DNA of 64,000 nt. Source: Ramazzottius varieornatus (taxonomy: Eukaryota; Tardigrada; Eutardigrada; Parachela; Ramazzottiidae). Positions 1 through 12,531 of the stretch are shown in pieces. The notes under the pieces are model-generated. The model was not told where the DNA came from, did no database searches, and worked only from the letters and a program-made list of their open reading frames with translations. The first letter of the stretch is position 1; every line of letters starts with the position of its first letter. Location of the stretch: contig BDGG01000002.1 of NCBI GenBank assembly GCA_001949185.1, positions 5,074,448 to 5,138,447 of the forward strand. Reading direction: 5' to 3'. The position numbers and the translations under genes are program-made.

Positions 1-2479
1 GGAAGCAGAGACCATAGTTGTCGTTCAAGGATTTCGCAACTGCGTGCACCGGAAGTATCGCCCGTTTTACCCACCTTTACGCCCAACGATCGCAGTTCTG
101 TAGCTAGAGCAAGAATGACACCCGTAAAGTACGCCAGCTGTGTGTCCTGAACATTACTATGCAGCAGCGGAATCAACCAGCTACGGGACAAGTCCAGTGG
201 GTAGTTCTTGGGGTTGATCTTCAGCGGTACAACCTTCAAGACTTTGGGTGCGCCAATCTTCCGAATGGCTCGACCGAAAGCGTAGTCCAGATCCGTCTTG
301 AATGGAAACTGCGGACTCTCTCGCAGAGCCGCCAGCTTCTCTAAAGACTTCGTCAGGAAGTTACTGCCATGAGTACCACAGGCTTCGTAGAGAGCGGCCA
401 GGGCTTGAAGAACGTGATTCCACACACCGTGGTACTGGTACGAAAGACCTTCTTCGACATTCAGGAAGATTCGCTGGACCGTGGCGATATGCTGGTGGTA
501 GACCGCGGCATCAGCTGAAACTGACGCCACACAGGTCGTGATCTGGTCCTGTAAAAAGACGAAGTCAAAGGAAACTCCAGCTGACGAGAGTTTCCTTCTG
601 TTGTCCTTACCTTCAGCGTTTCTCCGCCAGCGACCTGTATCTCTGTCTTTTCCGCCAGGAGGAACTTCATGCAGGTAGAGACGAAACGAGGAAGGTGAGC
701 GATGGCCTGGTTGTCCAGTCTGAACATGTTCAGATGAGCTTGCTTGGAAGTCTCCAGCCACGGAAGAACCAACTGAGAATCATCGGCAACGGGCTGAAAG
801 TCGTAGAGAGCCTACGGAGAAGCATTTGTGAATTAAACCGGTAATTTTGTAAGGAATACAAAATGCGGCAGTGCCTTACGTTGATGAGCTGGCCGTTAGT
901 TTCTTGGTTGAGACGTTCAGCAGACGGCTTCGAGACGAACAACCCATGGATAGCTTTTAGCCCAATGGTGGAGACTAACGGATTCGTCAGAGTCATACAC
1001 TTGAAGACGCATTCGACCGTTGTTCGAAGCTGGTCGGCGGGTAGGTCGGATAGAATATCTTTCAGGAGACCGAGTATGTGTAACGTGACTGTCATTTCCT
1101 TCGTGGCTACAGAGAGATGCGAAAAGCTTACAAGAGACGTACGGATTAGAAAAGAAACGCATAATGGTCGCATGATGGGGCAACACATAAGAAGCGGAAG
1201 TACTCGATTTGTGGGTGACTGACAGAAAGAAGGGTTACCTCTAGCTTCTTCAAGTGTCTGGATGCACATCTCCGCCGTGATAGCTGCCACGGGGTGGACG
1301 GTAGGAGGGTTCGGTCCCGTCATGATGTCGCTGCCTTTCAGGACGGAGCATATGCACTTGTGGCACTGCCTTCGAACTTTTGGTTTGGGATGATGCAGAA
1401 AGGAAAGAATTGCTCTGTAAATCATCTCTGTCGAGGAGTTTCGCCAACTCGCAATATCCTGAACGCGGAGAACCGCACTCAAGCAGGTCAAAACCTATAG
1501 AAATTCATAATGTGAAAGTGATGGTACTTAATCAGATAATTCAACGATACTATAATGCTTCACAAATTTCGCGCATTACGTCAAGTAAGCGTGTTCTGTA
1601 TTCGTCATCGTAAACCCCGTAGACCCTAGCCCACTATGACGTCAGTTCGCGAAGTTCATGAAGCATTGCAGTATTATACTGTAAGAGAAGGAAGGTTCTT
1701 ACCGATCGCAGCAGAGCGTTGTTTTCGGAAGAAGCGCTGTCCGACAGAATTTTCATCAGCGGTTTACACACTTGAGAGGACTGTTTCCGCAGGACTTCGG
1801 CGGGTACACGTTTGATGAGGAGACTGAGGATGGATAATACAGCCGTACGAGAATCGTTGGTCTCCACGCTATCCAATGTCGTGAGCAAACCGGCAAAGTA
1901 TTCCGTCTCCGTTTCTTCTCCTTTCTTCTCTTTGATAACTTCGGTGATAGCAGCGATAATGGCCAGCATTTCACGATGAAGCCGTGAGTTAGCCGACCAT
2001 ACTTTCTGCAGACGTCGGAAAGACGTTATGGAGCACTGCGTCCACGCACTGATGTCCGTCTTAAGCGAGGCGGCGGTAAGTGCTGATGAGTTACTTCGAA
2101 CATCCGACATGGCTTCGTCTTTCGACGATCCGTCGTTACCGAATATGGTCCTGTCATGAATATCATCTCGCGAATTTCCTGTGAAAACACACCGCAGAAA
2201 CATCAGCCTCTGTCCACATCAAAAGTTAAACCTTTAAACCTGCCTATCCCTTCCACCCCGCAAGCGCTTCAACGAGATACGCTTGCGAAGGTGCGGTTTC
2301 TTCAATATGTCAGCAGTCTATATGAGTGTCCGAAAAGATGCCTTACCGATTTGATACTGGAAGTAGTTCGACTTCGCAGCCTGGCGATGAGTTTTCGTCG
2401 CTGGATTTGTACTGCTGCTGTCCCCTTTCTTCCATCGTAGTCCCTTCCCCTTGGTGTACTTTCTCATGGCTTTCCCCAT
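1..2479 (-). CDS. RRP12: RRP12-like ribosome biogenesis protein (5' part, cut by window edge)
   Basis: HEAT-repeat nucleolar export and assembly factor for pre-40S and pre-60S ribosomes. Exons, in transcription order, read 2479-2347, 2178-1703, 1494-1239, 1106-880, 811-611 and 548 to the window edge, all in frame with GT-AG introns. The N-terminus (MGKAMRKY, then RWKKG, then TKTHRQAAKS) and the segments TETEYFAGLLTTLDSVE, LSFLHHPKPKVRR, CSVLKGSDIM, TVTLHILGLLKDIL and LPRFVSTCMKFLL follow the order in animal RRP12. The reading frame is still open at base 1 (SCEILERQLWSLL), so the C-terminal part lies outside the window. The start at 2479 gives the conserved basic N-terminus. It is divergent to the Kir gene. 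Identity is from remembered family sequence; confidence is high. Confidence 0.9.
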
Positions 2480-2664
2480 CCTCTTCGAGAACTCGCATCA
2501 ATCAAGGCACACGGTAAGAAGGCGAAAGACTCGAGGATTATGCGTGCCGGACTCCGGCCGAAGTTCAAATGCACGCGAATTAATCTCAGAGTCAGAGGCA
2601 AATTTCATACGGCTGTTATAGGACAACACTGTATGGCGTGCCATAGAGAGTTGCGAAATCGGCC

Positions 2665-2820
2665 AAGTAAGTCTAGTCGTTCCGTAACCGAGTGGATGGA
2701 GTGTAACAAAACGGTTTACTAATCTTGGGAAGGTATGTGGTTCGATCCCCAGTTCGTCCATCTGTTTTTCCGACTCCTCCCATGCTGTCGGACGATGCGG
2801 TCCAGTTCGTCCATCCTCGA
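2665..2820 (+). repeat. tRNA-derived (SINE-like) element, degenerate
   Basis: A match to a tRNA A box (TAACCGAGTGGATGG, near 2683, like the Ser/Leu type GCCGAGTGG) is followed about 55 bases later by a B box (GGTTCGATCCCC, near 2739). Acceptor and T-stem bases do not pair well, so this is not a working tRNA. The 14-mer CCAGTTCGTCCATC occurs at 2749-2762 and again at 2802-2815. Together these suggest a tRNA-derived SINE relic in the gap between RRP12 and the Kir gene. Homologous copies elsewhere cannot be checked here. Confidence 0.4.
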
Positions 2821-2919
2821 AAGCCACTCGACCCAAATCGAGACCTTCCGCCTGAGGGCAACTCGAATTGTTTGTTATTTTCTAAATCAGTGTGTATCGA
2901 ATTTCAAGATTTCCATGTG

Positions 2920-5332
2920 ATGGCCCCAGATGCCAAGTTCTTCATCGGAAAGACCACGAATAGTTATGCAGGTGGATCACTATCGCAGTCAACCGAAACC
3001 GTCCCTGCTGCAGCTCCTGTGGTATCGAACACCAACGGCAACGCTGTGCATCGATTTGGAAAGCGAATTATCCGAGAGCGTCAAAATGGCACCTCGACAT
3101 TTCGTTCAAGGCTTTTACTCAAGCATGGATCTTACAACATTACGGGAAAGAATATTCCTCAGCGACGCTACCGTCTGGTTTCGGACCTCTGGAACACCTT
3201 GATCGACCTGAAATGGCGCTTCATCCTTATATTGTAAGCCATCAGTCTTCCTTTCTTTGTTGCGAACACCTGTTGCGCAGCTGGGCTTATGCAATTTTTA
3301 TCGGACTAATTACACACATTAACCGCCTGCACCTTAACCTAGGTTCACGTGCTCCTCAAGCTTTGAAGAAAGGCTCAGTAATGACGAAAGATCTTTTCGA
3401 AGGGGAGATTGTTTTGTTTTGCAGAATTGCAGCTGAGGGGTACTCGCGTATATGACTTGGCTTTTCGCTTATCGCAACCGAACGATAATCAAACGAAATT
3501 CCCTCCGTTAATTGTGTAAAGTAGTGCTAATTAAGAAGCTGACAGAATCTCGTGAAGTAGTTAGTTAGTCATACTGCGAATAAAGTAATCTGCATGCTTT
3601 CCATTTGACGAAAACTCTTGGTTGCAGATTTATGATGAGTTTCGTGATATCTTGGGCGTTGTTTGCTGTGATCTTCTACGTCATTGCGTCTGCCCACGGA
3701 GACCTGGAGCATCTGGAGGACGAAAATTGGAAACCTTGTGTAAAGAATTTGAATGGTTTCACCGCAGCATTCCTGTACTCTGTGGAAAGTCAACATACCA
3801 TTGGATATGGTTTCAGGTATCTTTGACAGAGATTAGTGGAGTACCTGTTATCTGGTCACCAAGAGTGCATTTTTTCAGCCATCTATAGATGTAGCTCGTA
3901 CAGTAAATCATCTTGATTTATTGGTTTCGTCTTGCAGATACACAACCGAAGAATGCGCTGAAGCTATCATCTTCATGTAAGGCTAAATTTGTTTTTTTGA
4001 GTCAGAAGAGCTTTTCCCCGTCCTGCTGAATGTTACGATGGTACCTGGTTCACTTCAGGTGTCTGCAGGCTGCCGTTGGAGTGGCACTTCAAGCTTTTAT
4101 GGTTGGGGTCGTTTTTGCCAAAGTTCAGGTATTATTCCAGCTTTTGCCGTCTTGGCGAAGTTGGCGCCCTTTTTCAAGAACTGGCTTTATCGGTAGCGAG
4201 TTACCATGATTGTGAATTTTATGTTTTTCTAGCTACCCAAGAAGCGTGCCCAGACGCTTCTCTTTAGCAAGCATGCTGTGATATGTGCCCGTGATGGCAA
4301 ACTCTGCTTGCTTTTCCGTATCGGAAACATGCGCCGCAGCCTCATCATCCAGTCAAGTGTAAGCAAACACGGCTTTGTATTACCTACTGCTAATAAAGTG
4401 TCCTCCATACGCAAAATTAAAAAACTTAGCAAAATTTCAATGTGCATAAATATTCCTGGGATGTTCCAATGGAAAGATTAGCATTGTTTTAGGTAAGGGC
4501 TCAACTGGTACACCACCGGAAAACCATAGAAGGTGAACTTCTTCCCTTCCACCAGCATGAAATGACGATACAGCTGGACAGCATGTCCGGTTCGGCGTTT
4601 CTGGCGTGGCCCGTGACAGCATGTCACATTATAACGCCCAACAGTCCCATCTATGACCTTAGCAAGAAATCCCTGGAACGCGCCAAGTTCGAGATGATTG
4701 TTATTCTCGAAGGTAACGTCACCGAACTGAATACTCACATGAACCTGTTCTGCTTCGTTATCGGTCACTTACAATACGGCTCGCAATATTTTAGCGACCT
4801 GTATTTCTTATTTAATCGCAGGAGTCATAGAGTCCACGGGCATGGTAACCCAGGCCCGTACCTCCTATGTACCCGAAGAAATCCTCTGGGGTCACCGGTT
4901 CTCGAGACTCTTGACGTACAGGAAAGAGAGTGGACAGTACGTTGTGGACTTCGACCGTTTCCAGCTTGTCGAGGTATTTTTTCGTCTCGCGCTTTGGTTT
5001 ATCCCTGCTGAAAAAGTTGCTTGGCATGGCTGAAATGCTCTTTGTTACAGCCCGTTCCCAGTATGCCTGTCTGTTCAGCCCGAGACCTTGACATTGTCCG
5101 CGTGGCTGCTGAAATGGGGACCCAAGAGCACGTTGGACAGAACAACGAAGACAAGCCGGATCCTCAAAGTCCTCAGTTACGGCGGGCCGTTTCTGCTGTA
5201 GGAATGAACGGTCACAACGTATCGGGCAGGACAAAGGTGGTGCAGCCCCGGATCGTGGATGAAACAGATCTCGAGATGCTTCCAAGATGTACAAGCATCA
5301 GCTTCGGTACGACGCAATCAGTGGACTTTTAA
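2920..5332 (+). CDS. Inward-rectifier potassium channel (Kir/KCNJ family)
   Basis: Tetrameric two-span K+ channel of the plasma membrane, opened by PIP2. Exons: 2920-3233, 3628-3816, 3938-3976, 4059-4128, 4233-4358, 4493-4712, 4822-4973 and 5051-5332 (463 residues). Visible elements: a Kir N-terminal region ([17 protein letters not shown], then the slide helix [13 protein letters not shown]), M1 ([16 protein letters not shown]), pore helix and filter ([13 protein letters not shown]), M2 ([20 protein letters not shown]), the PIP2-binding basic patch PKKRAQT, and the cytoplasmic beta domain ([34 protein letters not shown]). The filter GYG is intact. Start 2920 is the first ATG of the open first exon. 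The C-terminal tail (from about residue 390) is unlike that of vertebrate Kirs. Subfamily is not assignable by eye. Confidence 0.9.
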
Positions 5333-6076
5333 GCAGTGCGCACCCGGAAGTATTTCGGTCTGATACCTTTAGTGGACTAGTTTGATCTTTTGACTTCCTT
5401 AATATTGCACCTTATTTATTGCTGATTGATGTTCCTTTTGCTCATGCAACAAGACAGTTCCAGTTTGTAGATATTTTGGTTTCTTCTGTTCCTGCTCCGT
5501 CCTGCAATAATCTTTCTGTTGAACTCTACCGTTTTCTGATCTAACATCAAAATAATCTATCAATCTTATCATTTGAGTTTTGAACTGCTCGGCAGTGGAC
5601 TGAAAGTCGTTTTGCTGACTTTGGAATAATTTTGGGTAAAGCTATGTGGGTCTTCATCATGTCTCCAGAGTGATCGTCTTCACGCCGTCTGAAACAATTC
5701 TTGATCACGAGATGCCGCCTGGGCAGAAATCAGCAGACGATCGACGACAACATAGCGGACGTCTAACGAACCTCGTCTATTTTGGGAATAACATTTACTT
5801 GCAACATAAATAAACGACATGGTTCTCTTGACAAGACTTGGGCAGCAGTAACCGCGAGACTGCTAACTCAAAAAAGACGACGCTCAAGTATAATTCGGCG
5901 CTTAATACACGATTTGATAAAACATATGAAAGATACGGACGTTGTACAAAACACGCACACCTAACAGCCAGTAATGGGTCTTTAGCAAACACTGTACAAG
6001 AAGCAAGCTCGAAAGTCCACTTCAAATGTTAACAGAATCGCTATGTCAAATGCTCATGCTGACTGCTCAGCTCGAG
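5333..6076. other. Intergenic stretch, no gene seen
   Basis: This stretch lies between the convergent 3' ends of the Kir gene and the ARMC10-like gene, and probably holds both 3' UTRs. The only open frames are short, lack homology I recognise and overlap each other on both strands. No RNA gene or repeat was seen. Confidence 0.5.
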
Positions 6077-7741
6077 TTACACGCAGGAAGCAGTGAAGTT
6101 CGCTATCTCGATCGCAAGTGATCGTAATTCTTGAGTCGCCGCCGTGTTACCGATGAACACTGATCTTGTATGTAGTTCCTTAAGTACCTCTCGCGCACTT
6201 AGGAAAGATCCCATAGAGCCTTCTGGGCAAGACGAGGTCGCAGTGTTGCCGGCTGTAGTGATAAACCTCGTCAGATTTCTGAGAAGCACGGCAAAGCGGA
6301 GTAAGACGTGTTCGGCGACGCTTGGATCAATGTAGATGCCGAAAAAGTTGTCAGGAACCTGTACGAAACAAAAACAAAAGATCAGTTCCATTCCAAAGGA
6401 ACCGGATAATGTCGCTATGAATACCTTTGCATTCAGCATTAACGGAATTTCGGCTTCGTTGCACGATAAGTTGACCAAGACCTTCAGCGCTTGTAGTTTT
6501 TCGTTGTCAGTCGCTTGAGCCGTAACGTCGAACCTGGACAACAGGAACTCAATACCGTCTTCCGAGAAATACTCGTGATTTCCCGGAAGAACCGAGAGGT
6601 TGATTAGCGCGTTCAGACAGTTCAGCTGGAGACCTTCGAACTGGGCAGTTCGGAGAGTATGCAACAGATCAGGGACACACAACTGCAAACACCATGAAGT
6701 CCATTAGTTGAAGGATGCGTGAAACCAATCAATCATAACTGTAGCAGGTTACTGTTTACCTTTAGAAACTGCTGATTCGCCTCGTTTACAGCAAGGTTTG
6801 ACATAGCTTGTGCGACCAGACTTCTAATCCGTTCCGGTGCCGACGATTGGATCAAGTCGCGCAGCGTTTCCAGACAGCCCGCTTCTCGTAAAGAATCCTG
6901 AAACAACAACAACATGTCACTCTGAGCATAACTCTGGGCTACGCAAAACGATGAATGAACTGTCGAATAGTGCATATAAAGTTTGAAGCGTGTTCTAACC
7001 TGATTGTGGGTGAAGGTAGAGCAGTTCGCAATAGCGGTGATCAATTTCATGAACAGTTCTTCGTCCTGATGAGCGTAGTCGGTGGATACCAACTTAACTA
7101 GACACTTTGCATCCAGCTCCGATACGACTTTCAACGACTGCTCTGTCTGATGTTTCATAACATCCAGTCCGAATGCCTGCAGTTGTTTATCGAACTTCAA
7201 GGTGTTGACGCGGAGCACAGCCTTCGACTCATCCGGAGATGCCAGCCCGCACAGAAAAGAATTGATGCCCACATCCAGAGGCATGTTCATCGGGAAGAAC
7301 AGACTGGCACGGGGTGTAGCGGGTAGACTGCTCCCTTTGCCCTTCGACAGCTGGTGGAGACGTCGCTTGAAAGTCGGGTTGGGAGAAGCCATCGCGGAAG
7401 AGGTCATCCATGTGCTATACTGCTGAACGAATGGCAAGTCCAGTGCTTCAAACCCATTAGCGTCGATGACGGCGTTTGTGCCGAGGAGGGCGTTTGACAA
7501 AGTGACAGCATCGGACACTCCTGCAACGAACGAGCGAAATGTTTGGAGATTCAATGAGACCTTATATATAGCTTTGCTATTAGCACTTACCGATGTCAGA
7601 CACCTCGCCTTTGTTCCAGTAGTTGACAAGCTTGATAAGTCGGAACCCCATGTAAGCAGCTCCGGCCAATGCAGCGGTATTGACGATAGCCCGGTTGAGT
7701 CCATGGTCGTCTCGGACTGGGAATAAGGAGTGATGTGCCAT
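6077..7741 (-). CDS. ARMC10: ARMC10-like armadillo-repeat protein, mitochondrial outer membrane type
   Basis: Exons in transcription order: 7741-7591, 7520-7000, 6897-6760, 6682-6425 and 6358-6077 (449 residues). A hydrophobic N-terminal anchor (VNTAALAGAAYMGFRLIKL) sits about residues 18-36, as in ARMC10/ARMCX proteins, which are held in the mitochondrial outer membrane. The C-terminal half is a run of armadillo repeats (LRDLIQSSAPERIRSLVAQA, MSNLAVNEANQQFLK, LQLNCLNALINLSVLPGN, QALKVLVNLSCNEAE). The end (FFGIYIDPSVAEHVLLRF, then LLRNLTRF) resembles the ARMC10 terminus (SSFLSLYDSHVAKEILLR). The segment between anchor and repeats is Ser/Pro-rich and not conserved. The ATG at 7741 is chosen because an upstream in-frame start would be non-ATG. 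ARMC10 against other ARMCX-type members is not settled. Confidence 0.8.
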
Positions 7742-8063
7742 ACCAGGTCGATTACAGCACCGTCCGCGTGACAAACTTCGATGTTCGGTGGACTGCAACA
7801 GATCAACTATCGACGCATAAAACGAAGCTCAAACACAGACAGCCCAGTGGAAGTTAGTAGAACAGAACTATGTAACCAGCACCGGCAGATCGTGAGTGAA
7901 TCCTAGAATCTTGGAAGAAGGAACTAAGAGTCTGAGACTAATTAGTAGGAATCCCAACTAACTTCTGCAGTTCTGCTACACTGAGCAACTTTGCGAAAGT
8001 CTCAAAAGTGCGTTGTGGCTTTTTTATCACAACGTACGCCCATACTATGACGAAACATATACG

Positions 8064-8228
8064 TCATTCATCAAGCACTTGCTTCGATACGTGATCTATA
8101 AAATCGTCATGCTCTACGACCCTGTTGTCAACAAGCTGCCTGTAAGTTTTCGCAATGTTCGCGGATCTTGAGATTGCCGTTTCCGCCTTTCCGGTGATGT
8201 CATGAATGATGGATCCCATGATTTTCAT
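8064..8228 (-). CDS. Possible small unrecognised gene or terminal exon
   Basis: An open frame from an ATG at 8228 encodes about 54 residues of amphipathic, helix-rich composition (MGSIIHDITGKAETAISRSA, then KTYRQLVDNRVVEHDDFIDH) ending in VLDE-stop. Upstream on the same strand, about 8259-8350, another frame reads SISKFGKYDKVQTYKGQGI, ending at a stop in front of an AG that could be an acceptor. Together they could be two exons of a short gene placed head-to-head with the TMEM70-like gene. I recognise neither piece. The region may equally be non-coding. Confidence 0.3.
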   Translation of the reverse strand: MKIMGSIIHDITGKAETAISRSANIAKTYRQLVDNRVVEHDDFIDHVSKQVLDE

Positions 8229-8371
8229 CTCAGGAGCATCCGATTCTTTCACGACTGCTCATTGCAAAACGACAACATCTCCATCTCAATGCCCTGTCCC
8301 TTGTACGTTTGAACTTTGTCGTACTTGCCGAACTTGCTGATGCTTAGAATGGAACAGCCCAGGACGGAAAC

Positions 8372-9500
8372 ATGTCGCGAGTGATCTGGTCGCCGTTATC
8401 ACGCTATGGACGGTTTGATAGCTGTCCACCTAAGAAAAGCGTTCTTGTTGCAAACCACATCATCCAATGGCGTAAGGTTCACCATCTCTCCGTCTACTTT
8501 TCCGCAATGTACGCGGAGAACCGGGCGCCCCTTCTCGCAACAGGTATGTATCGTTTCGCTTATACGCTTGGTCTAATTGCCTAAAGTTTCTCGTCGTATG
8601 GTGCAGAGCGTCCTGCCTATATCGAAATCGTCAGGAACGAGACCGAGGACGTCTGCGACAGCTGCCGAAGTACCGGCGGCCAAGCGCACGAACCTCCTTG
8701 GAACGATATGGAGACGTGTTAAAGATTTCAGTTTCCAACGGGCCATCTTGGGCGATATCGCGGTGCCTATTGGATACAAAAGAATACTCCAGCTGAAAAA
8801 GCGCGACGGAGTACCCATCACAGCGGAACTTGTCTACATTTTCAGTAGCGAAGGCTTGTTGCGCGTCGTCCCTGTAATTGCTAACATTGGTATGGTGTTA
8901 TTAACCTATGTCTTGGTCAAGTATTACCACACGCATCGTACCTTCCACCTGGATCCTCTGCGTCCCGCAATGACTTCGGAGTACTCCGGGAACCCGATGC
9001 AGTTCCAGACAGCCGAAGAGTACGGCGTAGCATTGGTGTTCACTCTCGTCATCACCGTCTTGCTGAATGTCTGTTGTAATCGCGGAGTGGCCCGGTGTTA
9101 TTACGACAAGACCAAAGACTTGTTCACGCTGGTCACCTACGACGCTATAGGACGACCAGTGACTAGAGTCACAAAGCCTGATACTGTGCGGGAGCTCAAT
9201 CTGCATCCCAGCAGTTTGCGGCAGTTCTTCGGTAATTGCAGACTGGTGGATGAGAACGGCAAATCAAAAGGGAGGTTCTTCTTGAAAGACCACAACTTTT
9301 CGATGCCGTGGTACTACAATCGTCTCGTTGGAGCGCCACAAGGAAACGAGATAAGCGAAACGGTGATTGAAAACCCCATTACAGAGGAAGATCTGCAGAT
9401 GGGAGCCGAACATGTGGCTGCAAAGTTGGCCAAAGCTAACGCTGTTAAGATGGAAAGTTACAGAAAGTCTCAAGTGGACGACCAGAAGCCTTTCACATAA
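8372..9500 (+). CDS. TMEM70: TMEM70-like mitochondrial inner-membrane protein
   Basis: Exons 8372-8543 and 8587-9500 (361 residues). TMEM70 assists ATP synthase c-ring and complex I assembly in the inner membrane. The N-terminus is basic and lacks acidic residues early on (MSRVIWSPLSRYGRF), fitting a targeting peptide. Two hydrophobic spans follow (VIANIGMVLLTYVLV and VALVFTLVITVLLNVCC). After the second span comes a matrix-type domain with the family pattern RCYYDKTKDLFTLVTYDAIG, like [20 protein letters not shown] in TMEM70. A later FFLKDHNFSMPWYYNRL replaces the family's last motif. The 43-bp intron is very short. Related families (TMEM186, TMEM223) share the topology; the YDxxTDxxxxxTYxA pattern favours TMEM70. 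Confidence 0.7.
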
Positions 9501-9529
9501 CAAATGTTTTAGTTTTATTGTCTTAATAT

Positions 9530-10993
9530 TCAGTAGTAAATACACCGCACTTTGTGATAGGGTGTCTTTCTGATATCTTCCTCGTGTAACTGTACGTAGT
9601 CCCACAGATAAAAGTCCAGCATGATGGCGTTGACGTGGCTTGGTATTGTTTGGTTCTCTAGAAGCCGATTCAATTCTTGCACAAGAAGCTGCGAAGAAAC
9701 CCTGGGTTGGGTGAATAAGAAAGATACGCGTGACTATAATTATGTCAGTACCTCGCAAGCATGAATGGCGCAGCCGCGAATCTGAATCTCGTCGTCACTT
9801 CCGTACTTGAACATGCAATTCTCGTTCAGCTTCCGCTGAAGGTCCTGGCTGTATGTTGTCAGTCCGAAGTAGTTCAGAACTTGCGGGATACGGTAGTCTG
9901 CAAAGATGGTTAGCTGGTCAATGTCGTGGAAAGTTCCAAGACCTTTCCCTTCGAAGCACGCCCAAATATCCGCCACCAGAATCTGCGCTCTTTTGTAAAA
10001 AGCCACTAAAAATCATAATCCGCGTAAATATACAGGATCGTTCTCACGATCTTGTGAAGGAAAGCAAGAATTCGTCAACCTACCTCTCTCATTCTTGTAA
10101 ATTCCTTCATCTCGGAAGCAAGGGAAGTCCGTCAGGATTGACTGAATGAGTGTTTGGGAACTATTTTGGGATTTGGTGACGCAGTTGGTGAAGGATCCCT
10201 CATACTTCTACTGAAACCACAGGCAGTATTAGACGAGCGACGGTGGAGTTGTTTTGTGCATTCGCAGGAGGAATTCATGTCGCAGACCTCTTTTAGTATC
10301 CTCCCTACTTCGCGTAGGTTTCGGGTTCGCTCGGCTAGCATAGGCATGACTCCCTTCGTGGTACGGAATATATACCGGACATGCTCATCATCTATCTGGA
10401 CGAGGTAATCGGCGTTCAGTAAGGGTATTCCTTCCTGTAAGAACGCCAAACAGATGGTAAACTATCTCAGGCAACTCGGACAACCATAATTTCGAGTGAG
10501 GTTCTCCGTATGCTTACGGCCTCACATCGAGAGCTCGGTTTACAGCCGCGCAACAGCTCCAGTATCCCGTCCACAACTTATTTTTATATTCCAACATAAA
10601 TCTGTCAGGTGCTTCCGGATCCTCCACTTCCGACCAGAATGAAAAGTTCACCGAATCGATGACGAAAATCCTATAAGAATAACAAAGCGACAGGCTTATA
10701 CATAGTATATATTATCTTTACACAGCATGTCCCTGTAATGCCCACAGTCCTTACCAGTCTACCGCGCTGGCATCCGCGGTTTTGGGATGAAGCTCATGGT
10801 TTTTCCAGCACTCCGGACTCATATCGTGTTTATTGTAACGATCCGCGAGAAGATGGGCCAATTTTCCAACAGCGCTGTGATTTATCGTGACTTCACTCGA
10901 GCTGCCGGCGATAAATTTCGCAGATCGCCGTACAAGAGAACTACGCGAGCTTGTACTGGGTGACGAAGAATCTTCCATCGACTTGACGATCAT
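9530..10993 (-). CDS. QNG1: Queuosine salvage protein (queuosine 5'-phosphate N-glycosylase, DUF2419)
   Basis: Releases queuine base from queuosine 5'-monophosphate so that it can be put back into tRNA. Exons: 10993-10755, 10670-10526, 10434-10288, 10204-10084, 10005-9752 and 9688-9530 (354 residues). Family blocks in order: PKTADASAVDWIFVIDSVNF, SFWSEV, GYWSCCAAVNRALDEGIPL, YIFRTTKGVMPMLAERTRNL, YEGSFTNCV, FYKRAQILVADIWACFEGKG, LTIFADYRIPQVL, DDEIQIRGCAIHACE and MLDFYLWDY near the end. The two conserved Asp-containing motifs VDSVNFSFW and FADYRIPQ are present, so the enzyme looks intact. A second in-frame ATG at 10978 could be the real start. It is convergent with the TMEM70-like gene: the two stop codons are only about 30 bp apart. 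Confidence 0.92.
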
Positions 10994-11667
10994 TTCTCAA
11001 AAGCACGGTTCTGTAGAAACATAAGGCAGGAAGCAATCCGCAGTAAAACCGAAGTTTGGTAAAACCAATGAAAAGAATGATTAAATTTGCAATTTAAGAA
11101 GTCTGGCTTTCCGGACAACTTTCCTTTTCCAGTCTTCTCATGCTGATCAATCAAAGGCTCGCAAACAATACAGTAAGAATGACTGAGCTTGATTGTTGAC
11201 AGTGGTCAATGGATGATCCATCTTACTTTTGATCCATTGATCTAGCAGCAATGTTATCAGAAGTACTAAATAACAGAGGCTTATCTCCGAATTTGGACCG
11301 AAGGACTGCGACCAAAGACTTTCGAAACTATCCCTTTTGTCTTGATTCGAAACGTATACCGACGCAAGGAAAGAGGAGGTCCGTCAGGGTTTCGTGGCAG
11401 GACTGCTGCTCTTTCATAATCGTGTATGATAAGTTTGCCACACTTCCGCGTAGAAAACTTTTTAGGCCGGACAATGTCCTAAACAGCCGAACGATACACT
11501 CGTCTGACAAAACTCCACAGTTAGAGTAGTAACCGATAAAGGTCGAAGAATGGATAGTTTGAAAGTGCCAAATGGTAAGGAGTGGGAATTAAAAAACAAG
11601 CGAGCGAGACACAAGTCTGCCAAGTCCCCCGAAAAGAAAATGCTGGCAATCTAGGTACCAGGAACTG
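10994..11667. other. Intergenic stretch upstream of QNG1 and downstream of the ARF gene
   Basis: No supported gene. It contains an imperfectly palindromic patch: TCAATGGAT at 11206-11214 and its reverse complement ATCCATTGA at 11232-11240, separated by 17 bases that include a further GATCCAT. The part next to 10993 is the likely QNG1 promoter and 5' UTR. Confidence 0.4.
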
Positions 11668-12531
<864 letters not shown>

